Positions 36,017-45,118 are shown, counted from the stretch's first letter. The stretch is DNA of 46,919 nt from Ruminobacter amylophilus (GCF_900115655.1 NZ_FOXF01000017.1:1-46919), one strand, 5' to 3'. The notes: a model not told the origin generated them from the letters alone. Translations and numbers: made by a program.

Positions 36017-36757
36017 ATGAGGATTGGTGTAATTAGCATCTTTCCGGAAATGTTTCAGGCAATTACTGAATTTGGTGTAACAGGCAGGGCGGTAAAGCGT
36101 GGAATAATTTCCCTTTTTTGCATTAACCCAAGATCTTTTGCTTATGACAAACACCAGAAAGTGGATGAGCGTCCATTTGGCGGTGGTCCCGGCATGGTGA
36201 TGATGGTTCAGCCTCTAAGAGATGCTATTCTTGAGGCCAAGAAACAGCTTCCGAATGCCAAGGTGATTTATATGTCACCTCAGGGGCGTAAATTTGATCA
36301 TCAGGGCTGCGTAGAACTTGCTAAAAATGATGAACTAATCATTATTGCAGGCAGGTACGAAGGTATTGATGAAAGAATTATAGATAAATATGTCGATGAG
36401 GAATGGTCTGTTGGTGATTATGTCCTTAGTGGCGGTGAATTACCGGCTATGATTGTGGTTGATGCCGTGTCTCGTTTGATACCGGGAGTGTTGGGCGATG
36501 AACTGAGTGCTGTGGAGGATTCGTTTGCCACAGGACTTTTGGATTGTCCTCAATACACCAGACCACCAGAGATTGATGGACAGAAAGTTCCGGAAGTTCT
36601 TATGAGTGGAAATCACGAGAAAATAAGAAAGTGGAGATTAGAACAGTCTTTAGTCCGAACCTATGAAAGAAGGCCAGATATTTTAAATAACCTAGCTCTG
36701 ACTGACGAGCAAGAAAAAATTCTTGCCCTTTATCTGCGAGAACGCAAGTCCAAGTAG
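36017..36757 (+). CDS. trmD: TrmD, tRNA m1G37 methyltransferase
   Basis: A 246-residue SPOUT methyltransferase. Knot motifs [10 protein letters not shown] near 95, [11 protein letters not shown] near 114 and [14 protein letters not shown] near 135 bind [13 protein letters not shown] near 55 contacts substrate. It methylates G37 next to the anticodon and prevents +1 frameshifting. It is the third gene of the rpsP operon. Confidence 0.97.
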   Translation: MRIGVISIFPEMFQAITEFGVTGRAVKRGIISLFCINPRSFAYDKHQKVDERPFGGGPGMVMMVQPLRDAILEAKKQLPNAKVIYMSPQGRKFDHQGCVELAKNDELIIIAGRYEGIDERIIDKYVDEEWSVGDYVLSGGELPAMIVVDAVSRLIPGVLGDELSAVEDSFATGLLDCPQYTRPPEIDGQKVPEVLMSGNHEKIRKWRLEQSLVRTYERRPDILNNLALTDEQEKILALYLRERKSK

Positions 36758-36811
36758 ATCGTAAGGTTGAACAGTAGAGAGTTATCAGTATATCCTAGGT
36801 AGGAATTTATT

Positions 36812-37180
36812 ATGAATTTAATTGAACAAATTGAAAAAGAACAGATGCGTTCAGATGTTCCTGAATTTAGAGCAGGTGACACTGTACGTGTTCAGGTGCG
36901 TGTAGTTGAAGGTGAAAAGGAACGTTTACAGGCTTATGAAGGTGTTGTAATCGCTAAGCGTAATCGTGGTCTTCATTCTGCATTTACTGTAAGAAAGATT
37001 TCTAATGGTGAAGGTGTTGAACGTGTATTCCAGACCCACAGCCCATTAATTTCTTCTATTACCGTTACTCGTCGTGGTAAGGTTCGTCGTGCTAAACTTT
37101 ACTACCTCCGTGAACGTACTGGTAGAGCAGCTCGTATCGCTGAAAGATTAGTTGTTAAGACCGGTGCGTCTGAAGAATAA
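36812..37180 (+). CDS. rplS: Ribosomal protein L19
   Basis: A 122-residue large-subunit protein, slightly longer than E. coli L19 (115) because of its C-terminal tail. [37 protein letters not shown] and [16 protein letters not shown] are signature segments. It lies at the 30S-50S interface. It is the last gene of the operon, closed by a strong terminator. Confidence 0.97.
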   Translation: MNLIEQIEKEQMRSDVPEFRAGDTVRVQVRVVEGEKERLQAYEGVVIAKRNRGLHSAFTVRKISNGEGVERVFQTHSPLISSITVTRRGKVRRAKLYYLRERTGRAARIAERLVVKTGASEE

Positions 37181-37215
37181 TCTTTAGTTAAGCTTATACA
37201 ATCTAGGTTTTTGTG

Positions 37216-37252
37216 TTAGGGGAAATTTCTTAATTTCCCCTAATCTTTTTTT
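37216..37252 (+). terminator. Terminator of the rpsP-rplS operon
   Basis: A 12-bp stem TTAGGGGAAATT/AATTTCCCCTAA (37216-37243), then C and seven T. Confidence 0.92.
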
Positions 37253-37272
37253 GCGTGTATATTTTTATGCAT

Positions 37273-37305
37273 AAAAAAACAAGCACTGTTGTCAGAGCTT
37301 GTTTT
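37273..37305 (-). terminator. Terminator of the CBM48 gene
   Basis: Stem AAAACAAGC/GCTTGTTTT (37276-37305); read leftward it continues into T. Confidence 0.8.
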
Positions 37306-37335
37306 GGTTCGGGAGTATTATCAAAAAATTATTAA

Positions 37336-37782
37336 TTACTTCTTCTTGGTAGAAGTTTTGGTTGTTTTGGCTGCTGATTTGGCTGGGGCTTTTGCAGTAG
37401 TTTTAGCCTTTGCGGCTTTTGGCTTTGCTGCTGCCTTTACAGGAGCTTCTTCTGCTGAAGGTTCAGGAATATCAAAAGCAGAGTTATCGCCGTTGAACGG
37501 ATTTGGAATGTAGTACTGAGCATCCCAATCGTTGTCATACTTTTCAGAATTGTCAGGCATAACGTACTGATATCTGTACTGATAGGTCTTCTTCAGATTT
37601 TCATCCTTGGCAATATCAACATTAACGGTGAAAGTACCATTCTTGTTGAGAGTTAATGCAACAGGTTCCCATGCATTGAAATCGCATAAGAGATAAATTT
37701 CCTTTGCATTCTGGGCTGCTTCCTGTGACACTTTGAAAGCAACCTTGAATTTATCTTTAAATTCCTTTACGGTAACGCTCAT
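37336..37782 (-). CDS. CBM48 (glycogen-binding) protein with Lys/Ala-rich tail
   Basis: A 148-residue protein. Residues about 10-105 form an early-set/CBM48 domain like those of glycogen branching enzyme and AMPK-beta: EIYLLCDFNAWEPVALTL, then YQYRYQY, then YYIPNPFNGDNSAF. The tail (about 110-148) is almost only Ala, Lys, Pro, Thr and Ser with AKxA-type repeats, like histone H1 tails. No catalytic domain is present. It probably binds glycogen or another alpha-glucan; the tail might bind nucleic acid or polyanions. The start at 37782 is chosen because AGGAG lies upstream of it and inside the longer frame that begins at 37803. Confidence 0.75.
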   Translation of the reverse strand: MSVTVKEFKDKFKVAFKVSQEAAQNAKEIYLLCDFNAWEPVALTLNKNGTFTVNVDIAKDENLKKTYQYRYQYVMPDNSEKYDNDWDAQYYIPNPFNGDNSAFDIPEPSAEEAPVKAAAKPKAAKAKTTAKAPAKSAAKTTKTSTKKK

Positions 37783-37890
37783 TAAAATTTCTCCTAATTT
37801 CAAAATTACGCAACTTAATATCAGTTATTATTATTAGATTTTATATTTTCTACTGATTGTCACTTATTAAGATAAATAATTATAAAAGAA

Positions 37891-37920
37891 TTGTATATCA
37901 CTAATTCTTAAAAGTATGAT
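37891..37920 (+). promoter_or_regulatory. Possible promoter of the tiny ORF at 37945
   Basis: TTGTAT (37891-37896), 18-bp spacer, TATGAT (37915-37920). The surrounding DNA is so AT-rich that chance matches are likely. Confidence 0.3.
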
Positions 37921-37944
37921 TAATGCTAATAAATTGAGGTGCTA

Positions 37945-38010
37945 ATGATAAAATTTATCAATAAAACAGCAAAAAAATTTATTAAATTATCAGTATCTAA
38001 AATTTTTTAA
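37945..38010 (+). CDS. Putative 21-residue cationic peptide
   Basis: The frame encodes 21 residues, starting MIKFINKTAKKFIKLS and ending VSKIF. It has six lysines spaced between hydrophobic residues, which would form an amphipathic helix. GAGGTG (37936-37941) is well placed ahead of the ATG, and promoter-like boxes lie upstream. No family is recognised. It could be a small membrane-active protein, a type I toxin-like peptide or a chance frame in AT-rich DNA. Confidence 0.3.
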   Translation: MIKFINKTAKKFIKLSVSKIF

Positions 38011-38052
38011 TAAATATAATTAATATCCTTAACTGACGACTAAAAAACATAT

Positions 38053-38679
38053 TTATGATAATTCAGAAAGGAAATTATCAATGATTTGAGCTGTAAAAGA
38101 TTTTCTTAAGTAAAAACCATATTGGTAATTGTTTTTAGTGCCTCCGCATGGTGCCAGAAGCACATTTTCGCCAATGTCCGATGTGATTGATTTTATCCCG
38201 TTGATAGCAATGAACTCCATAATTTCTTCCCATTCATCACGAAGAATGCGGTATTGTCTGTCATCAGGATGCCAAAGAAAACCTGTTCCGAAGTGCCTTT
38301 CTGCAAATATTATGGAAGGATCTCCTTCAACCGGCAACCACAAAACCTGTTTGATTTTATTGTAGAAGTTTGAATTTTCGAATGTCTGGTTACGGATATG
38401 TTGATGTTCTAGAATACAAACATGAGTATTTTGAGCAGGTCTGCAGTTTTTCAGAAGTGGAATGGTTTTCAGTTCAACATTAAGGTTAATAAAATCCTGC
38501 ACTGGTTTTGCACCTGCTGAGGCTCCCAAGGCGATTTCAGCCAATTGGCCGATATAGCCTTTTGCATTTTTTGTATTGTATGGAAGAGGAATGTTCAATG
38601 CTGAAGCAAGTTCCCCGACTGTCATTCCGTTCAAAGCAATAACTCTGTGCATAAGTTCGTCAATACTGAAAGGTATCAT
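38053..38679 (-). CDS. mutH: MutH, mismatch-repair endonuclease
   Basis: A 208-residue enzyme that nicks the unmethylated strand at hemimethylated GATC sites after activation by MutS and MutL. The catalytic set is Asp62, Glu69 and Lys71 (QDFINLNVELKTIP). KGYIGQLAEIALGASAGAKP near 40, VLWLPVEGDPSI near 113 and GFYLRKSFTAQ near 188 are family motifs. Its presence implies Dam methylation in the host. Divergent from rppH, as in E. coli. Confidence 0.95.
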   Translation of the reverse strand: MIPFSIDELMHRVIALNGMTVGELASALNIPLPYNTKNAKGYIGQLAEIALGASAGAKPVQDFINLNVELKTIPLLKNCRPAQNTHVCILEHQHIRNQTFENSNFYNKIKQVLWLPVEGDPSIIFAERHFGTGFLWHPDDRQYRILRDEWEEIMEFIAINGIKSITSDIGENVLLAPCGGTKNNYQYGFYLRKSFTAQIIDNFLSELS

Positions 38680-38856
38680 CTGATGTTAATCCTGATATGA
38701 AAACCTGTTTATAAATATCACTGCATTACAATTATAAACAAATATTATGGCTTTCTCCCATTCCTAACTTCAAATGAGTCATAACGATATGTGATGTTCT
38801 GTATATGTGTTAGAATTGATATAGCATCGGAGTATAGTGATTTTTGAGGTGTATAA

Positions 38857-39441
38857 GTGATATACGGCGACGGTTTTAGACCTAACGTTGGTATTGTGAT
38901 ATGTAACCAGCAGGGGCAAGTTTTATGGGCTCGCCGTATCGGTCAGAATTCATGGCAGTTTCCTCAGGGGGGAATTAATGCCGGTGAATCGCCTGTTCAG
39001 GCCATGTATCGAGAACTCAATGAAGAACTTGGTCTGGTTAAAAGCGATGTTACCATTATTCATGTTTCTAAATTGTGGCACAAATACCAGCTTCCTCAGC
39101 GATTGGTAAGATGGAATGAGCGTCCCGTATGCCTCGGCCAGCGACAAAAATGGTTCCTTTTGCGGTTGTGTGAGCACGCAGAAAACAAAATTCAATTCAA
39201 TTTATCCAGCACTCCGGAATTCGATAATTGGAGATGGGTCAGTTACTGGTATCCGGTAAGACAGGTTATTTCTTTTAAGAGAGATGTTTACCGAAAAATT
39301 TTAAAAGAATTTTCTGATTATGCTTTATTCGGCAAGGAAATACGAACTCCCAATGAAGATGAAACAGAGGTTGACAGTTCTGTTAAGAAAAGAAATTGGT
39401 ATGGAAAACAGAGCCAGCAGCGTCATGTAAGGAGAAAATAA
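38857..39441 (+). CDS. rppH: RppH, RNA pyrophosphohydrolase
   Basis: A 194-residue Nudix hydrolase that removes pyrophosphate from mRNA 5' ends and so starts RNase E decay. The Nudix box spans about residues 38-60 ([20 protein letters not shown]). The start [20 protein letters not shown] is typical. GTG at 38857 with GAGGT 6 nt upstream is the start; E. coli rppH also uses GTG. The stop overlaps the ptsP start by one base. Confidence 0.95.
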   Translation: MIYGDGFRPNVGIVICNQQGQVLWARRIGQNSWQFPQGGINAGESPVQAMYRELNEELGLVKSDVTIIHVSKLWHKYQLPQRLVRWNERPVCLGQRQKWFLLRLCEHAENKIQFNLSSTPEFDNWRWVSYWYPVRQVISFKRDVYRKILKEFSDYALFGKEIRTPNEDETEVDSSVKKRNWYGKQSQQRHVRRK

Positions 39442-41684
39442 TGCTTACAAAATTAAGATTGATAGTTGAGTCCTTTTTAGGTGAAAAGGATTTAAATAAG
39501 GCACTTAAGCTTGTGGTTGCAAAGACTCGTGAAGCTTTAGGTGTAGACTGCTGTTCAATATATATAGCCGATCACACCAGAGGACGGTACAGACTTGTTG
39601 CTACCGATGGTTTGAATAATGACTGTGAAGGTAAGGTTACTTTGCGTTTTGGTGAAGGACTTGTAGGTCTGGTAGGTAAGAAAAATACTATTCTTAATCT
39701 GGCTAATGCTCAGGAACATCCTAATTTCAAATACATACCGGAAATTGGAGAGGAAGAATTTAAATCCTTTCTTGGTGTTCCAATCAATTACAATGATCTG
39801 AATCTTGGTATTCTGATCATTCAGCAGAAGGAATCTAGACAGTTTGATGAAATAGAAGAATCTTTTCTAGTATCACTTTCTGCACATTTGTCCTCGTCTC
39901 TGTATATAGCAGGGCAGAAGGATGAGACAGCCAATAATTCCGAACCTGTGAAGTGCACCTTCGGTTCCGGTGGTATTGCCATAGCAAGAGGTTGGGTGTG
40001 GCAGCCACATATGGAGTTGGAACAGGTTCTTCTGAAAAAAAATAATGACCGTGAAACTCAGGTTGAGCTGTTTCACCAGGCACTTTTTCAGTTGCAACTG
40101 GATCTTGATTCACTGACCCTTAAAGTTAATGATAATCTTAAGAACAGTGATATGAGTAATGTTTTCGATACATACCAGGATATTATTGAAGACAGTGATT
40201 TCAGCAACAAGATAGATGCTAAAATTTATGATGAAGGGTGGTCAGCTTCTTCGGCAGTTAAGCTTATTGCTGAAGAAATGATAGCTGACTGCAACAGTCA
40301 GAACAAGAAAGAACTGTCATTAGCGATTCGTGACCTGTCGCAGCGTCTTTTGTCCAGACTAGCACACAGTTATCTTGAAGAATTTGCATTTTCTGAACCT
40401 GTGATACTGTTGGCGGAGGAAATAACAGCAGCACTTATTGCTGAACTGCCTCGTGAAAGAATTGCAGGTATTATCTCTCTTAAGGGAAGTGCTAATTCCA
40501 TAGCGGCTATACTTGCCAAGAATATGAACATTCCTACACTGATGGGAGTTGATTTGCCTCTGTCCAAGTTAGACAGACATTTATTTATTCTTGATGGTAA
40601 CCGAGAGGAACTTTTTGTTGATCCTCCTGTAGGCATAATAACTGAATACAGGGGTAATATTCTTAAGGATGAAGAGAATACACGACTGTTTATTGCTGAA
40701 CAGAATGAACCTGCCGTTACTTCTGATGGCGTTAAGATAAGTGTCGAATTAAACGCTGGATTAAATTTTGATAAGGAGTCGGAAGCAGTACTTTCGATGA
40801 TTGACGGCGTTGGCCTTTATCGTACTGAAGTTGAATTTATGATGCATAATACATTTCCTACAGAACTGGAGGAATGTATTCATTATGAAGAATTTCTCAA
40901 GAGTTTTGCATCCACAAGAGTTCGTATGAGAACCATGGACGTCGGTGGGGATAAACCTCTACCGTACATGCCGTTTAACGAAGCTAATCCGTTCCTTGGA
41001 TGGAGAGGTATACGCATAAGTCTGGATAAGCCTGATTTGCTTCGCACTCAATTCAGGGCAATGCTTAAGGCGAACAGAAAGTACGAAAATCTTGAAATAA
41101 TGCTTCCTATGGTATCCAGTCTTGAAGAAGTGATAAAAAGTAAGGAAATTTTGGAGCAGGCCTATAAGGAAATCTGTGAAGAGTACAGTTCTGTTGTAGC
41201 TCATCCTAAACTTGGTGCCATGATAGAAGTTCCTGCTGCTATGTTTTTATTGGAAGATCTTGCTGAGTATCTGGATTTCTTCTCCATAGGTAGTAATGAC
41301 CTCACTCAGTATACTTTAGCGGTAGACAGAAATAATCCACGTGTTTCCAAGCTTTATGACTGTTTTAATCCTGCCATGGTTAGGGTATTATGGCGCTTAT
41401 ACCGTATATGTGTACAAGAGTTGAATCGTCCGTTGGCAATGTGCGGAGAAATGGCCGGAGATCCGTTGGGAGCAATTCTGCTTATTTCAATGGGATATCG
41501 TGAGTTAAGTATGAATTACACAGAAATAGCCAGAATTAAGTATGTCCTTCGCAGGGTTGACACTAAAGAGCTCTCAGATATATTCAAGAAAGCCATTAAG
41601 CTGTCAGATACCGCAGCAATCAAGCAAATGTATGTGGATTATCTTAAAGAAAAAGGTCTTTCGGATATTCTGAATATCAAATAG
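39441..41684 (+). CDS. ptsP: PtsP (enzyme I-Ntr) lacking the active-site histidine
   Basis: A 747-residue protein, almost identical in length to E. coli PtsP. An N-terminal GAF sensor domain (about 1-155) is followed by the NPr-binding/phosphohistidine part (about 170-400) and the PEP-binding barrel (about 420-735; GLYRTE, RTMDVGGDKPLPY, GSNDLTQYTLAVDRNN, CGEMAGDP with Cys668). The family motif GxxNSHxAIxA, holding the phosphorylated His (356 in E. coli), reads GSANSIAAILA here: Ile354 replaces His. The codon is ATA, three changes from CAT. PEP-dependent autophosphorylation should be lost. ATG at 39441 follows AGGAGA and overlaps the rppH stop; a longer frame from 39396 is unlikely. Confidence 0.93.
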   Translation: MLTKLRLIVESFLGEKDLNKALKLVVAKTREALGVDCCSIYIADHTRGRYRLVATDGLNNDCEGKVTLRFGEGLVGLVGKKNTILNLANAQEHPNFKYIPEIGEEEFKSFLGVPINYNDLNLGILIIQQKESRQFDEIEESFLVSLSAHLSSSLYIAGQKDETANNSEPVKCTFGSGGIAIARGWVWQPHMELEQVLLKKNNDRETQVELFHQALFQLQLDLDSLTLKVNDNLKNSDMSNVFDTYQDIIEDSDFSNKIDAKIYDEGWSASSAVKLIAEEMIADCNSQNKKELSLAIRDLSQRLLSRLAHSYLEEFAFSEPVILLAEEITAALIAELPRERIAGIISLKGSANSIAAILAKNMNIPTLMGVDLPLSKLDRHLFILDGNREELFVDPPVGIITEYRGNILKDEENTRLFIAEQNEPAVTSDGVKISVELNAGLNFDKESEAVLSMIDGVGLYRTEVEFMMHNTFPTELEECIHYEEFLKSFASTRVRMRTMDVGGDKPLPYMPFNEANPFLGWRGIRISLDKPDLLRTQFRAMLKANRKYENLEIMLPMVSSLEEVIKSKEILEQAYKEICEEYSSVVAHPKLGAMIEVPAAMFLLEDLAEYLDFFSIGSNDLTQYTLAVDRNNPRVSKLYDCFNPAMVRVLWRLYRICVQELNRPLAMCGEMAGDPLGAILLISMGYRELSMNYTEIARIKYVLRRVDTKELSDIFKKAIKLSDTAAIKQMYVDYLKEKGLSDILNIK

Positions 41685-41697
41685 ATGATTTTTTAAG

Positions 41698-41724
41698 AAA
41701 AAAGCTGTCGTAATGACAGCTTTT
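41698..41724 (+). terminator. Terminator between ptsP and thyA
   Basis: Stem AAAAGCTGTC/GACAGCTTTT with a 5-nt loop; the T run is short, so read-through is possible. Confidence 0.6.
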
Positions 41725-41740
41725 CAATAAGGATTTTTTA

Positions 41741-42535
41741 ATGAAAAAATATTTAGATTTATTACAGCATATTATGGACAACGGTACTGTGAAAACCGAT
41801 AGAACAGGTACCGGGACAAAGTCTGTTTTTGGATATCAGATGCGCTTTAACATGCAGGATGGTTTCCCTTTACTGACAACAAAAAAATGTCATACAAGAT
41901 CAATAATCCATGAATTATTATGGTTCCTTAACGGAGATACAAACATTAAATATCTTCATGACAATAAAGTTACAATATGGGATGAATGGGCTGATGAAAA
42001 CGGGGATCTTGGGCCTGTGTATGGCTATCAGTGGCGTTCATGGCCAACTCCGGATGGTAAGCATATTGATCAGATTTCCAACGTAATACAGCAGATAAAG
42101 AATACTCCTGACAGCCGTCGTATGATCGTTTCAGCATGGAATGTAGCCTGTATCGATGATATGAAATTACCTCCATGCCATGCGATGTTTCAGTTTTATG
42201 TTGCTGATGGTAAGTTAAGTCTGCAGCTGTATCAGCGCAGCTGTGACACATTCCTGGGGCTGCCTTTTAATATTGCCAGTTACTCAATGCTGCTTCATAT
42301 GGTTGCTCAGCAGTGTGATCTGATTCCATACGAATTTGTTTGGACGGGGGGAGATGTGCATCTGTACCTCAATCATTTTGAACAGGCAAAAGAGCAGTTA
42401 AGCAGAGAGCCAAGGGCTTTGCCTACCCTAAGATTTGCGAGAAAGCCTGATTCAATTTTTGATTATAAATTTGAGGATTTTATTATTGAAGGCTATGATC
42501 CGTACCCTGTAATAAAAGCCCCGATTGCGGTTTGA
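41741..42535 (+). CDS. thyA: ThyA, thymidylate synthase
   Basis: A 264-residue enzyme, exactly the E. coli length, making dTMP from dUMP with methylene-tetrahydrofolate. The nucleophile is Cys146 ([12 protein letters not shown]). RTGTGT near 22, [11 protein letters not shown] near 124 and [15 protein letters not shown] near 168 bind dUMP and folate. In E. coli lgt lies between ptsP and thyA; here it is absent. It is probably cotranscribed with sdhE, which starts 12 nt downstream. Confidence 0.97.
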   Translation: MKKYLDLLQHIMDNGTVKTDRTGTGTKSVFGYQMRFNMQDGFPLLTTKKCHTRSIIHELLWFLNGDTNIKYLHDNKVTIWDEWADENGDLGPVYGYQWRSWPTPDGKHIDQISNVIQQIKNTPDSRRMIVSAWNVACIDDMKLPPCHAMFQFYVADGKLSLQLYQRSCDTFLGLPFNIASYSMLLHMVAQQCDLIPYEFVWTGGDVHLYLNHFEQAKEQLSREPRALPTLRFARKPDSIFDYKFEDFIIEGYDPYPVIKAPIAV

Positions 42536-42547
42536 TGGAGGTTTGCA

Positions 42548-42820
42548 GTGAAGACTGAATCTCAGTGGGACAGCTTAAAATGGAAGTCTCGTAGGGGAAT
42601 GAAAGAACTGGATCTTATGCTTGAACCTTATGTAAATGATTATTTACCTCAGGCATCAGATCAGGAATTTGATGAGTACAATACATTTCTTGACTGTACT
42701 GATCTTGAGTTGGTGCGTTATCTTTTAAGAAGACAAACTCCAGTTGATCCTCTTGTTGTTAAAGTGGTAAATTCCATTATTGCTTATCATGAAAAAATAC
42801 TTAAGGAAAATATAGGTTAA
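42548..42820 (+). CDS. sdhE: SdhE, FAD assembly factor
   Basis: A 90-residue small helical protein of the YgfY/DUF339 family. The RRGMKELDLML segment contains the RGxxExD motif that contacts the flavoprotein subunit. It promotes covalent FAD attachment to SdhA or FrdA; in an anaerobe FrdA would be the likely client. It starts with GTG at 42548 with GGAGG at 42537-42541. It is followed after 2 nt by srmB, suggesting one transcript. Confidence 0.9.
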   Translation: MKTESQWDSLKWKSRRGMKELDLMLEPYVNDYLPQASDQEFDEYNTFLDCTDLELVRYLLRRQTPVDPLVVKVVNSIIAYHEKILKENIG

Positions 42821-42822
42821 AT

Positions 42823-44175
42823 ATGGAATTCTCTGAATTAGAATTAGATAACAGATTACTGAAAGTTGTGGAAGAACAGGGATTTCGCAAACCGACAATA
42901 GTACAGCAGGAGGTTATACCTAATGCTTTGTCTGGATTTGATGTTTTAGCCGATGCTCCGACAGGCACCGGTAAAACTGCAGCATACGTTCTGCCTTGTC
43001 TGCAGCATATTATAGATTTTTCCAACAAAAAACACAGCCTTAGCCGTATTCTCGTTCTTACACCCACTAGAGAACTTGCTTTACAGGTTCATGAGCAGGT
43101 AAAACTTTTTAGCAAATATCTACCTAGAGTAAGTTCATGCACTGTTATTGGCGGTGTCGATCATGAAGAACAGCTTCCTGATCTCAGCCAGCGTACTGAT
43201 ATCGTTATAGCCACTCCTGGACGTCTGATTGAATATCTTAAGAAGAAAATGTTTGATATTAAGGGTGTGGAAATTCTTGTTCTTGATGAAGCAGACAGAA
43301 TGCTGGACATGGGCTTTTATGATGATGTTGTAAGTATTTCCAAAGCAGCAAGCAGGAGAGAACAGACTTTTCTTTTTTCAGCAACTTTAGAGGGGGGGCT
43401 ACTTTCAAAATTTGCTAATGAGGTACTGCAGAATCCTGTAGAAATTCATGTTGACTCACCTCGCTCTGAAAAGAAGAAGGTGGTACAGTATAAGATTTTT
43501 GCTGACAGTTTGGAACATAAGGTTGAACTTCTGAAATATCTTCTGAGAAGTGAAAAAATCGTAAAGCCGATTGTGTTCGTTAAGACTCGTGAACGCCTGC
43601 AGGAACTGGTTCAGGAATTGGATAAGGCGGAAATTAAGTTCGCCTATATCCGTGGAGAAATGGAGCAGGAAAAGCGTATAGCCGCCCTTGAAAGATTTGC
43701 TGGCGGATCAGTAAATATTCTGTTGGCAACAGATGTGGCAGCAAGAGGAATAGATGTATCTGACGTATCTCACGTGATTAACTTCGATATGCCGAGAAGT
43801 GCAGATATATATGTTCACAGAATAGGACGCACAGCAAGAGCAGGCAAGAAAGGGGTAGCTATTAATCTTGTAGAGGCTCATGATGTGCCTATTCTTGGCA
43901 AAATAGAGAGGTACACGGGAGAGAAGATAACCTTAAGAGTTATAGATGGTTTAAAGGCTCAGAATAAGCTTGCTGACTTCTCTAAAAAGAAGAAAAAGAA
44001 AGAAGATAAAGATGTTAAGTCTGACGAAAAAGAAAAACATATAAAGAAAAGAGCTAGAGATCTGAAGAATAAAGGCAAACCTAATTTCTATGAGAAAAAG
44101 AGGAAAAAGCTTTTGAGTCAGGGAATAACTGAGGAAGAAGCAGATAAGTTGCTGAATATCTCTTCTGCAAAGTAA
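42823..44175 (+). CDS. srmB: SrmB, DEAD-box RNA helicase for 50S assembly
   Basis: A 450-residue helicase. FSELELDNRLL and the Q motif begin it, followed by APTGTGKT near 45, PTREL, DEAD (LDEADRMLDMGF near 155), SAT near 181, and HRIGRTARAG near 333. The strong match to SrmB (FDMPRSADIYVHRIGRTARA, LEGG after SAT) separates it from DeaD and RhlB/RhlE. The Lys-rich tail (about 385-440) binds RNA. SrmB acts early in large-subunit assembly, often at low temperature. Confidence 0.93.
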   Translation: MEFSELELDNRLLKVVEEQGFRKPTIVQQEVIPNALSGFDVLADAPTGTGKTAAYVLPCLQHIIDFSNKKHSLSRILVLTPTRELALQVHEQVKLFSKYLPRVSSCTVIGGVDHEEQLPDLSQRTDIVIATPGRLIEYLKKKMFDIKGVEILVLDEADRMLDMGFYDDVVSISKAASRREQTFLFSATLEGGLLSKFANEVLQNPVEIHVDSPRSEKKKVVQYKIFADSLEHKVELLKYLLRSEKIVKPIVFVKTRERLQELVQELDKAEIKFAYIRGEMEQEKRIAALERFAGGSVNILLATDVAARGIDVSDVSHVINFDMPRSADIYVHRIGRTARAGKKGVAINLVEAHDVPILGKIERYTGEKITLRVIDGLKAQNKLADFSKKKKKKEDKDVKSDEKEKHIKKRARDLKNKGKPNFYEKKRKKLLSQGITEEEADKLLNISSAK

Positions 44176-44190
44176 TTTAGGGGGAGAAGG

Positions 44191-44223
44191 AATCCGTTAT
44201 GCAAGAGGCATAACGGATTTTTA
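44191..44223 (+). terminator. Terminator of srmB
   Basis: A 12-bp stem AATCCGTTATGC/GCATAACGGATT with loop AAGAG and T tail. It may also stop the convergent gene at 44243. Confidence 0.9.
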
Positions 44224-44242
44224 TTATCAGAAAAACAGTAAA

Positions 44243-45016
44243 TCAGGAATCAGCAGTATCTTCTGACTGTTGAGAAGTTTTTCCGTACCAGTGGTAAAGC
44301 AGAACAGTAATTCCTGATATGTAGAAGGCCAGATATACGCATACAGCGATAAATGTAATTAAGATTACCATTACCATTTCTAATAATGAACCGTGGGCGA
44401 CTCCAACACTTGGTAAAATCAGAATATAAGCACCCAGCACGGCTAATGTAAACATTAACCCCATAGTCCAGATAATAAGCTGGCTAAAAAAAACAAAGGG
44501 TTTTGATACCAGCAGATTGAGGCTATCGGTTACCGAATTTAACAGAGTGCTGTTATTTTTTGATGAAATCAACAGGGCGTTTGCAGTTATCAACCCCCAT
44601 ATGTTAAGAAAGCACAGCAGTCCAAACATTTCGTATATTAATACGCTTTTGCTGAAATTTTCAATACTGTGAAGAATGTACAGAATGAATAGCAGAGCAG
44701 GAAAAGACATGAAAATAAAGGATTTAACCTTTATCTTTATGTTTGTATAAACCAATGTCATTATTTCGGCAAAGGAAAGATTATCTCCCTCGATGTCATT
44801 AATGATCATCAGCATTATAAGACACAGAAAAATAGGAATGGTAAAGAAGTTTAAAATAAATACCGGCAGTGACAGTACTATGGCAACAGAGCACAGTAAA
44901 ACTTTTAACAGAAGGAAAGGACGGGAAAGTAAAAAACTTATTCCTTGAAAAGGGGCCAGAAAGGCGGTTCTTAAATCTAGGTTACCGGGAGTTTCGATTT
45001 GTTTTAGAAAAATCAT
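44243..45016 (-). CDS. Multi-pass membrane protein, unknown function
   Basis: A 257-residue protein with about five or six hydrophobic helices (roughly 37-75, 98-118, 125-150, 172-200, 210-240) and a short polar C-terminus ending in TSQQSEDTADS. No catalytic motif or named family is recognised. The mixed spacing of helices, with buried Gly and Pro, suggests a small integral membrane factor rather than a transporter. No good ribosome site precedes the ATG. It lies between srmB (convergent) and glgA (same strand, about 100 bp upstream), which gives no clear functional hint. Confidence 0.7.
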   Translation of the reverse strand: MIFLKQIETPGNLDLRTAFLAPFQGISFLLSRPFLLLKVLLCSVAIVLSLPVFILNFFTIPIFLCLIMLMIINDIEGDNLSFAEIMTLVYTNIKIKVKSFIFMSFPALLFILYILHSIENFSKSVLIYEMFGLLCFLNIWGLITANALLISSKNNSTLLNSVTDSLNLLVSKPFVFFSQLIIWTMGLMFTLAVLGAYILILPSVGVAHGSLLEMVMVILITFIAVCVYLAFYISGITVLLYHWYGKTSQQSEDTADS

Positions 45017-45118
45017 TTTTTATAAAATAGAACAGGTTAATTAACAAACTCGACATATTATACTTTATAGGTTGAAAATCGCCACCTTAATGTTAAATCC
45101 GTGAAAAATAATGGAGTT

